From Pseudomonas synxantha (GTDB lineage Bacteria > Pseudomonadota > Gammaproteobacteria > Pseudomonadales > Pseudomonadaceae), in NCBI RefSeq assembly GCF_900105675.1, contig NZ_LT629786.1, forward strand, positions 4,836,001 through 4,900,000: a DNA stretch of 64,000 nucleotides, written 5' to 3'. The notes beneath the pieces are model-generated. The model had not been told where the DNA came from, made no database searches, and was given only the letters and a program-made list of their open reading frames with translations. Each line of letters begins with the position of its first letter. Within the stretch, counting starts at the first letter, position 1. Shown here piece by piece: positions 55,049 to 61,590 of the stretch. Made by a program: the position numbers and the translations under genes.

Positions 55049-55570
55049 ATGGATGAAATTGACCCTCAAGCCCTCCAGTTCAAAGAGGTCTGCGCTTTCT
55101 ACGGTGCAGCCATGCACATGGCCCAGGTGCTTGAGCATGGGATAGTGAACGCCATCTTCTTCCTGGACTTTTTACCTAGTAAAAAATCCGAATGGACTGA
55201 CACTGAATACGAAGAGTTTTTTGACGGTAATTTCTCCAAGACGTTTGGCGCACTTGTCCATTCCTTGAGAAAAGTGATGACCGTGCCGGAAGCCTTTGAT
55301 GACTTGATTCGCAGATCCAACAAGCGCCGGAATTACCTCGCCCATACCTTTTTCCGTGAAAACATGGACGTGCTTTACGCGGGTGGTTTTGACGAAATCG
55401 TCACCAGATTAAACGATGACATTGAGTTGTTCCATGAGACAGATACAGCACTCACAGCCATCCTTGAACCCTTGTGGATAGAGAACGGTTGGACCATAGA
55501 ACGTATAGAAGCAGAGGCTGAAAAATACCAAGCTGAATTGCGTAGGTCCAAGCCAGACGAGGTGGTCTGA
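55049..55570 (+). CDS. HEPN-domain protein with RxxxxH motif
   Basis: 173 aa, helical. Residues near 95-105 read RRNYLAHTFF, fitting the R-x4-H active site of HEPN ribonucleases. The end overlaps the next ATG by one base. Might be a toxin or abortive-infection component together with its neighbours; no antitoxin-like nucleotidyltransferase is visible. Confidence 0.62.
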   Translation: MDEIDPQALQFKEVCAFYGAAMHMAQVLEHGIVNAIFFLDFLPSKKSEWTDTEYEEFFDGNFSKTFGALVHSLRKVMTVPEAFDDLIRRSNKRRNYLAHTFFRENMDVLYAGGFDEIVTRLNDDIELFHETDTALTAILEPLWIENGWTIERIEAEAEKYQAELRRSKPDEVV

Positions 55571-56325
55571 TGTTCAGAAGCAATGGTGATGATTCATTCC
55601 GGGCTTACCTCAAGGCAGGGACAGAAAACCTAGAAGAGATCCTTGAAGCAGGTTCCCCGTTCCTGACCATGATGAACGACCTCGATTCGTTCCTAAATCA
55701 GTACGTGAGTGGTCCAAGCGTCCAGATCGACAATCCGATAATTCACCTTATGCGTACCAATGCCAGGTTTCTTTTAATGACCGGCTTTCGCATTGGTCTC
55801 ACGGGTCACGTTTCAGGAATTTTCCCCATCTTGCGCACGGCGTTGGAAACTGCCTGTTATGCGCTATTGATGGCGAATGATGAAACCCTGCCAGAGAAAT
55901 GGATAGGTCGGCACAGTTCACCCGAAGGGTTGAAAGCCTGTAAAAACGCCTTCAAAAAACCGATCAAAGATGCACAGAAATTGGTTGATAAGCATGACCC
56001 AGTACTGGGTACTTGGATGTATGCACTGTACGAAAGCACCATCGACTTCGGCGCGCACCCTAATGCCAAGACCGTGACCTTACACACCCGCATTTCATTC
56101 GAAGAGGGAATGACCCGCTTAGAAAATGTAGGGCTTTATGCCGTGGGCAATTATGAATACGAGGGTGGGCTCCTAGCTTGTGTAGAACTGGGGCTAGCCA
56201 CTGCAATGGTTCTCTACATGACTATCTGCAAAGTGTCTCCTGAAGCGGTACAAGCAATCCAGGCACTCAATGATAGGAAGAACGAGCTGGAAGATATGAT
56301 CAGAGAGAAGCACCTTCAGGACTGA
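55570..56325 (+). CDS. Hypothetical helical protein coupled to HEPN gene
   Basis: 251 aa, all-helical, with moderately hydrophobic segments such as VELGLATAMVLYMTIC and the motif FGAHPN. Resembles DUF5677-like proteins in style, but this is not certain. Translationally coupled to the HEPN gene. Confidence 0.6.
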   Translation: MFRSNGDDSFRAYLKAGTENLEEILEAGSPFLTMMNDLDSFLNQYVSGPSVQIDNPIIHLMRTNARFLLMTGFRIGLTGHVSGIFPILRTALETACYALLMANDETLPEKWIGRHSSPEGLKACKNAFKKPIKDAQKLVDKHDPVLGTWMYALYESTIDFGAHPNAKTVTLHTRISFEEGMTRLENVGLYAVGNYEYEGGLLACVELGLATAMVLYMTICKVSPEAVQAIQALNDRKNELEDMIREKHLQD

Positions 56326-56382
56326 TCAAAAAGTGATCATTCTTGCGTTGCTGGTGTGTCGCCGTTCGGCTACACTTGCTTC

Positions 56383-56691
56383 ATGAACACACTCATCACA
56401 ACAACAGAATTCAACCAGTGGTTGAAAGGCTTGAAGGACGACAGGGCACGAGCCCGGATCGTCTCGCGGATGGTTTCAGCACAGGAAGGTAATTTCGGTG
56501 ACTGTGAGCCGGTAGGTGATGGGATTTCAGAGATGCGGATCTTCGTCGGCCCTGGCTACCGCGTCTACTACACGCGCCGTGGAGAAGTTGTGTATCTGTT
56601 ACTGTGCGGTGGTGACAAGTCGTCGCAAAAGCGCGACATAAGGGCCGCAAAAGCTATCCTAAACGAGATCGATCGTGGAGAACGTACATGA
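56383..56691 (+). CDS. RelE/HigB-type toxin (addiction module)
   Basis: 102 aa from MNTLITTTEFNQWL. Typical HigB/Gp49 toxin layout with ARARIVSRMVSAQEGNFGD, VGDGISEMRI, GPGYRVYYT and a final KAILNEI. It would cut mRNA at the ribosome. Toxin precedes antitoxin, as in HigBA-like modules, with ATGA overlap. Confidence 0.88.
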   Translation: MNTLITTTEFNQWLKGLKDDRARARIVSRMVSAQEGNFGDCEPVGDGISEMRIFVGPGYRVYYTRRGEVVYLLLCGGDKSSQKRDIRAAKAILNEIDRGERT

Positions 56692-56969
56692 CCCAGCTCA
56701 AGCCATTTGAGGCGTCTGAATACCTTACTAACGAGGACACCATCAGTGAATTCCTCACTGCCTCGCTTGAAGACCCAAACCCTGACGTGTTCCTGCGCGC
56801 CTTGCAAGAAGTCGCCAAGGCCCGTGGTATGTCGCAGTTGGCCCGTGATGCAGGCATGAACCGTGAGAGCCTGTACAAAGCGTTGGCACCAGGTGCAAAG
56901 CCCCGGTATGACACAGTGTTGAAGCTTGTGAATGCATTAGGCGTGAAGCTGACGGCACAGCACGTCTAG
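56688..56969 (+). CDS. HigA-like antitoxin (HTH)
   Basis: 93 aa. C-terminal helix-turn-helix: RGMSQLARDAGMNRESLYKA, then PRYDTVLKLVNALGVKL, as in the antitoxin family paired with Gp49 toxins. Coupled to the toxin gene. Would stabilise the element and autoregulate the pair. Confidence 0.88.
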   Translation: MTQLKPFEASEYLTNEDTISEFLTASLEDPNPDVFLRALQEVAKARGMSQLARDAGMNRESLYKALAPGAKPRYDTVLKLVNALGVKLTAQHV

Positions 56970-56979
56970 TCCCAATACC

Positions 56980-56998
56980 CTCCCGGAATCACCGGGAG
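56980..56998 (+). terminator. Hairpin after toxin-antitoxin pair
   Basis: CTCCCGG-AATCA-CCGGGAG, 11 bp after the antitoxin stop, without U-run. Confidence 0.6.
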
Positions 56999-57005
56999 CA
57001 TGAGC

Positions 57006-57031
57006 AAATACAAAACCTCCTAAAAGGAGGC
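57006..57031 (-). terminator. Rho-independent terminator
   Basis: Minus strand GCCTCC-TTTTA-GGAGG then TTTTGTATTT. Nearly the same sequence as the terminator at 57886. Confidence 0.8.
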
Positions 57032-57056
57032 ATCGTTTCGTTCCAATGAGAAATTG

Positions 57057-57845
57057 TTATTCAAACCTAATTTCACACTGTTCATAAGCTTTGTTGTTTT
57101 GCGCCTCATAACTGAAAAGAGACATTTCCGCGATACCTAATGTGCGGATAGACTCTTCATCACATCTGAACATACTTTCATTGCACCCATTGTCGTTACA
57201 CAGTCCTTCTATGAATAACTCAAATGCCCACAGAATGTGTCCATAGCCTTTAGTCACATTCATAAAATTCTTCAACGACCTTCTGAAGCAGCAAGCAAAA
57301 ACGAATACGCCATCCTTTCTACTTAAAATCATATCTTTACGGAATTTTATTTGGCCCGATGACTCATGGTATTCAGGAGCTTTGATTTGAAGCTCATTAA
57401 TTTCTGCGTAAAATCCATAGTCTTTGAGAAGCCAGACAAGGAAAGAAGGTACATAAAAGCAATATTTCGTGTGATAACTTGTTAAATAACTTAGGACAAG
57501 ATTATTTTTCGCATCGAATTCATAAGGATCATTCTCAGATGTGATCTTTCGAATTTTGGCTATTATTTCTACTAGCTCTTCTTTTACTGACTCAGAATAC
57601 GAGCTAAGACGTTTGTTTCCCAGTCCATTATTCTCATTAAATGAACTCTCAGACCAATCATAATCAAGACCATCTATAGTGAAATCATCATTTGGATCAA
57701 CGTATTCATCCTTACTATTCTTCGCGCCTATTGGGTCTTCTTCAATAAGGAATGAAAAATCCAGATCGTCATTTTTAATTTCAGCAACTGGCTGAGTACT
57801 TTCAGGCAACACACCTTTATTTTTTGTAGCTTTTCTTTTAGTCAT
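57057..57845 (-). CDS. Hypothetical acidic protein
   Basis: 262 aa from MTKRKATKNKGVLP; the start is set by the promoter 25 nt upstream. Polar N-terminus, then a C-terminal domain (about 90-250) with several Cys. Leader has TATAACAAATT; no SD. AT-rich backbone gene, not recognised. Confidence 0.65.
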   Translation of the reverse strand: MTKRKATKNKGVLPESTQPVAEIKNDDLDFSFLIEEDPIGAKNSKDEYVDPNDDFTIDGLDYDWSESSFNENNGLGNKRLSSYSESVKEELVEIIAKIRKITSENDPYEFDAKNNLVLSYLTSYHTKYCFYVPSFLVWLLKDYGFYAEINELQIKAPEYHESSGQIKFRKDMILSRKDGVFVFACCFRRSLKNFMNVTKGYGHILWAFELFIEGLCNDNGCNESMFRCDEESIRTLGIAEMSLFSYEAQNNKAYEQCEIRFE

Positions 57846-57870
57846 AGATGGATAATTTGTTATACAAACA

Positions 57871-57879
57871 ATTATACCA
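57871..57879 (-). promoter_or_regulatory. Extended -10 promoter
   Basis: AAATGGTATAATT on the minus strand, 25 nt before ATG 57845; no SD. Confidence 0.78.
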
Positions 57880-57885
57880 TTTGAC

Positions 57886-57912
57886 AAAACAAAACCTCCA
57901 CTTAGGAGGCTT
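57886..57912 (-). terminator. Rho-independent terminator
   Basis: Minus strand GCCTCC-TAAGT-GGAGG followed by TTTTGTTTT; ends the 58222 gene just before the 57871 promoter. Confidence 0.82.
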
Positions 57913-58222
57913 GAAATTCTATTTCTTTCAAATACTTTATCTGCTTATGAGTTATTACTGTCTCGCCACGGAAAAGCAATACCTCTTTGTTCTTGAATCT
58001 TCGAACAGCAACCCCTACTTCTTTGACCAGATCCCAGCTCACCATCGAATCTAGTTTTACATCATAGTAGTCAAGAGAAATTACAGTTTTCCCTGAATAG
58101 TCTTTGTAAGATAAACCAAATGCGCAATAACCGTAATCACGGGCTATATGCCTTAAAGAGTCAATCAACCCTTCGAAATGCGTTAGATATTCGTCATCAG
58201 ATTTGAATTTAATTTTACTCAT
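57902..58222 (-). CDS. Small hypothetical protein
   Basis: 106 aa, MSKIKFKSDDEYLTHF..., alpha/beta, soluble. SD-less leader of 28 nt with ATAAACAAACC. Backbone regulon; not recognised. Confidence 0.62.
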   Translation of the reverse strand: MSKIKFKSDDEYLTHFEGLIDSLRHIARDYGYCAFGLSYKDYSGKTVISLDYYDVKLDSMVSWDLVKEVGVAVRRFKNKEVLLFRGETVITHKQIKYLKEIEFQAS

Positions 58223-58250
58223 AGTAAATGTAGGTTTGTTTATGAGTCAA

Positions 58251-58259
58251 ATTATACCA
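58251..58259 (-). promoter_or_regulatory. Extended -10 promoter
   Basis: TTGGTATAATT on the minus strand, 28 nt before ATG 58222; leader contains AAACAAACC. Confidence 0.75.
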
Positions 58260-58298
58260 AACCGAATTAGCAAAATTTACCCGTAAGGCAAATTAATT

Positions 58299-59030
58299 TC
58301 ATAACTTAAATCTTGGCCTATCAGGCTTATTTTGCTCAACCGGGGCTGGCGCAGAAAAAACGTCCATCACTCGTTTAGCAAAAGAGTTTTCAAAATCAGC
58401 AAACCTGTTGGGAACAATGAATTCGTTTTTAAAGCCTTTGACGTATGGATTGAGGGCTATCCAGGTATTGGGCATGTCTAGTTCACGCCATTTAGTGAAA
58501 TCGTCGCCAGAAAGCTTTTGGAGGTCATCAAGCTTCTTGATAGCAATGCCCTTCTCAGTGATGTTCTTCACCAACTGCGCTTCAGGGTTTTTCAACGTCA
58601 TGCCCTTCACCTTCTCGTACCACTGCTTAAAGGTGTTATCGAGATCTAGCATAGGCTCACCTTGGCTGACACTGTGATTCCTCAAGGTGACGTAGTTATC
58701 GACAGTCTTGGTTAAGGCATTGATGGTCATTGGAGCATGGTCTTTCTGTGTATAGACATTGCACATGTCAAAGCCATAGTAGTCTTCTCCATCCTTCTGA
58801 ATCACCGTGTTGGTGAAAACAGGGCTACCAAAATTAAGAACGTTCGGGGCTTTCTCACCTTGCGCACGAACCTCTTCTGCAACCAAAGCTGTTAACCAGC
58901 GTGGTAGAAACGCTTCTTGTTTGATTTTCGACATTTTGTAATCAACGTCAGGGCTGACGTTGTTGGCGTAATCCAAAGCTTTGATGAAGCTTTGAACCTG
59001 TGCGCGGTATTCAGACTTTAGATTTGGCAT
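58299..59030 (-). CDS. Hypothetical element protein
   Basis: 243 aa from MPNLKSEYRAQVQ. ATG 59030 is preferred over ATG 59039 because it restores the 25-nt spacing from the promoter box seen elsewhere. Helical N-terminus, then a mixed domain with VLNFGSPVFTNTVI; Pro-rich tail (APAPVEQNKPDRPRF). Codons are GC-richer than neighbours. Not recognised. Confidence 0.62.
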   Translation of the reverse strand: MPNLKSEYRAQVQSFIKALDYANNVSPDVDYKMSKIKQEAFLPRWLTALVAEEVRAQGEKAPNVLNFGSPVFTNTVIQKDGEDYYGFDMCNVYTQKDHAPMTINALTKTVDNYVTLRNHSVSQGEPMLDLDNTFKQWYEKVKGMTLKNPEAQLVKNITEKGIAIKKLDDLQKLSGDDFTKWRELDMPNTWIALNPYVKGFKNEFIVPNRFADFENSFAKRVMDVFSAPAPVEQNKPDRPRFKL

Positions 59031-59055
59031 GGCTATCATTAATTGTTATGAATAA

Positions 59056-59064
59056 ATCATAGCA
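59056..59064 (-). promoter_or_regulatory. Extended -10 promoter (variant)
   Basis: AAATGCTATGATT on the minus strand, one mismatch from TATAAT; leader with ATAACAATT; no SD. Confidence 0.62.
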
Positions 59065-59305
59065 TTTCTTTCTGCTCACATCTAAATCTCTTAACTCTCT
59101 TAAACTTTTCAAACCCTCTCGGTCTCTTCTTTGACATCAGTATTTGCTTTTCATTTATTGATAATGGGCTCTCTGAATAACCTTCCCAATATATTTCATC
59201 TGCGATAGTGCCGCCGCACCATGTGACTTGCTTTCTCAATTGATCAATCTGATCATTTGAAAAAATTTGGTCTGGCGAGTATTTATTTTCTGATACGTCA
59301 GTCAT
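59057..59305 (-). CDS. Small basic hypothetical protein
   Basis: 82 aa, MTDVSENKYSPDQIF..., with a basic C-terminus (KKRPRGFEKFKRVKRFRC). Promoter TGGTATAAT is 27 nt upstream; a second TATAAT lies within its leader. Its end overlaps the next gene's promoter. Perhaps nucleic-acid binding; not recognised. Confidence 0.6.
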   Translation of the reverse strand: MTDVSENKYSPDQIFSNDQIDQLRKQVTWCGGTIADEIYWEGYSESPLSINEKQILMSKKRPRGFEKFKRVKRFRCEQKEML

Positions 59306-59332
59306 AGAAACTTAATATTTTATTATACCCAA

Positions 59333-59341
59333 ATTATACCA
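59333..59341 (-). promoter_or_regulatory. Extended -10 promoter
   Basis: AAATGGTATAATT on the minus strand, 27 nt before ATG 59305; no SD. Confidence 0.75.
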
Positions 59342-59342
59342 T

Positions 59343-60035
59343 TTAGGTTATCGACTTAATGAGATAAGCCCCTTTGTTCTTCACATTGCCAACGTCTTTT
59401 GAGACGGGATACCACTCAAAATCTTCTGCAGGTTCGCCAAGGTCGCGGGCAATTTCCTTTGCTCTATCCTTCGTCAGATCAGGAGAAAGCCATTCCCGCG
59501 CAAGCTCGGGAGAAAGAACCACGGGCCTACGGTCATGAACGTCCACCATGCCCCCGGCAGCATCAGCAGTGATGATCAAAAAGCCCGGTGGCTCATCAGG
59601 CGATGGACCTGGCTCTACCTGGGCCAGTCCAGCGAAGAACATAGGCTTGTGGCTCTTCAACCTGATGAAGAAGGGTTGCTTCTTCTCATCACCCGGTTCT
59701 TTGACCCATTCGTACCAGCCGTCAGCCATTACCAAGGCCCTGTGGTCAGGGAACAGATCCTTGTAGAACCTGCCCTTCGCAATGGTCTCTATGCGTGCGT
59801 TGATAGGCTGCACAACCTTGGGCTTCGGCCAAGACACCTCCCTCTTCCAACCCCAATGCACTGGCGAGATCTGCGGGCCGTCAGGCTCGGCATGGATGAT
59901 TGGCACATCAGTTGAAGGGGCGATGTTGTATCGCTCAACAGGCGTGGTGTCAGCGCTTGTGAAGAGGTCGCGTTGAGGGTCAAGCTCCTGCACATACTCA
60001 TCAAGGCTTCTAAACATCACAAATCGACCACACAT
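59343..60035 (-). CDS. SRAP-domain protein (YedK/HMCES-like)
   Basis: 230 aa from MCGRFVMF, required because Cys2 is the catalytic residue; SD AGGAG precedes. Other active-site parts: INARIET (Asn), GWYEWV (Glu) and VHDRRPVVL (His). It forms a thiazolidine crosslink with abasic sites in single-stranded DNA, protecting it. On a mobile element it may protect the single strand during transfer. GC-rich codons mark it as a later insertion. Confidence 0.92.
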   Translation of the reverse strand: MCGRFVMFRSLDEYVQELDPQRDLFTSADTTPVERYNIAPSTDVPIIHAEPDGPQISPVHWGWKREVSWPKPKVVQPINARIETIAKGRFYKDLFPDHRALVMADGWYEWVKEPGDEKKQPFFIRLKSHKPMFFAGLAQVEPGPSPDEPPGFLIITADAAGGMVDVHDRRPVVLSPELAREWLSPDLTKDRAKEIARDLGEPAEDFEWYPVSKDVGNVKNKGAYLIKSIT

Positions 60036-60149
60036 AAACCTTCTCCTGATATTAGAGGTTAGGTCTCTCACCCTTCCCCCATCTGACTGCAGATAGAAAT
60101 TTGGATGACTCCAATGCTGAGAAATTCATAAAAAAATGAAGGCACCAAA

Positions 60150-61298
60150 CTAATATTTCATTGAAGGTGGAACGGTCCAAGAAGGGTTAACCCGGCCTTC
60201 GCCTAAAATGATCGCGAGTTCTTCTAACTCCGTCTCGGAAACTGGCAATAACTTTTGGTGAAGGCCAATCATCTGCTGACCAGGGCTTGATGGATCTGCA
60301 AAGGTAAGCCCCATCCAAAAGAAGGCCAAATTTTTATCGCGAGTGACAAGAGTGACCTTTAGCTCTGGGGCTTGTGTCTGGAGAACGTTAGTAAGCATAA
60401 TCAAAAAAAGATCATACATAGAGTTGTATGCATCTTCTTCCGTGTAAATCGCTTTTGGCTTGATAAGCTTTTGTGCCGGATTGAAACCTTGTTCAGCAGA
60501 AGTAGCACTTATACAGGCAAGAAATACAATGTGACTTACAGAAATATTTTCAGCCCTAGCTATCTGAGCCATGGCTTTCCACCTATCAACTCTTTTATTA
60601 CGTGCTGGTGAATTAATCACCAATGGAGCTAACTTAATGAGAAGGCGCATTCCTTGCGAAAAATACTCACGAAACTTATCTGCCAAAGCTAGAAAGTGTT
60701 CTAGGTCCGAATCGGATTCGGGCCAGGTTTTTACGTGGGGCAAAGCTCTCGACAAGGTCTTTAAAGCAGCACAATGTTGTTCAATAATTTTTTCTGCGGA
60801 AGGAATTTTTCGCTCATTACTTTCCAGTGCATAAGATATTGTATGAATAGTGCATGAACAGTTCTTGTCACAGATATAGTCTAAAAAATCGTTACGCTCT
60901 CTTTCAGAAGACATTTCACCATTTGAAAATCTAGCTTGAATTTCAGAAACCAGATTTCTGTCGGCAATAATATTCCCTTTAGAAAAAGCATAAAATATAG
61001 GAACCCATCCGCCTTTAACCAAAGCAAAACACGAGTTATTTAAACTTGGTCCAACCGCAAAGTCGGCTTGGAATCTATTACCAACGGGCGGAAACGTTTT
61101 ATCCCATTCAGGTTTTCCAGCAACGACACCAGCAATTTTAATCTTTAAGTCTTTCGAATCAGAAAAACCCAACCAATCATCGAGTGTAAGTGGATGAGGT
61201 TGAACGTCTTTGAAATATACGATTCCATTAGAACCAGTTTCATCACAATGAATAGGCATTTTCATGAAAAGCTGGGTGTCGAGAGCGGCGCTATGCAT
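60150..61298 (-). CDS. Hypothetical protein, PIN-like motifs
   Basis: 382 aa. KGNIIADRNLVSEI (near residue 108) and VTLVTRDKNLAFFW (near 327) resemble the acidic motifs of PIN-domain nucleases, but separated by an unusually long helical insert. This is tentative. No antitoxin gene is adjacent. AT-rich; no clear SD. Confidence 0.5.
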   Translation of the reverse strand: MHSAALDTQLFMKMPIHCDETGSNGIVYFKDVQPHPLTLDDWLGFSDSKDLKIKIAGVVAGKPEWDKTFPPVGNRFQADFAVGPSLNNSCFALVKGGWVPIFYAFSKGNIIADRNLVSEIQARFSNGEMSSERERNDFLDYICDKNCSCTIHTISYALESNERKIPSAEKIIEQHCAALKTLSRALPHVKTWPESDSDLEHFLALADKFREYFSQGMRLLIKLAPLVINSPARNKRVDRWKAMAQIARAENISVSHIVFLACISATSAEQGFNPAQKLIKPKAIYTEEDAYNSMYDLFLIMLTNVLQTQAPELKVTLVTRDKNLAFFWMGLTFADPSSPGQQMIGLHQKLLPVSETELEELAIILGEGRVNPSWTVPPSMKY

Positions 61299-61590
61299 TT
61301 CTATCCCTTTAAATGTAGTGGCTGGAAGTCGATAGTAGCCTATCCTCCCTTACCTCCACCGGTTAGCACTGACCAATAATTTTATGCTGCATGTACGACC
61401 TCTCAATGCCCCGTCGAATGACACCGGGGCATGTTGAAGGTGGAACCTATGAATAGCTCTAAGAGGTGCTTTCAGCTCGGAGGGTGCGGATTCAGAAGGA
61501 GCTGTAAGGACAGGGACCGACCAAGACGAATTTATCAATGTCCATCGATAAAAAATCTCTGAACAGAATCTTGAACCATTTCAGGAATGA
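61299..61590. other. Intergenic stretch
   Basis: About 290 bases between the PIN-like gene and the helicase gene. No supported gene, terminator or repeat was found. Confidence 0.5.
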
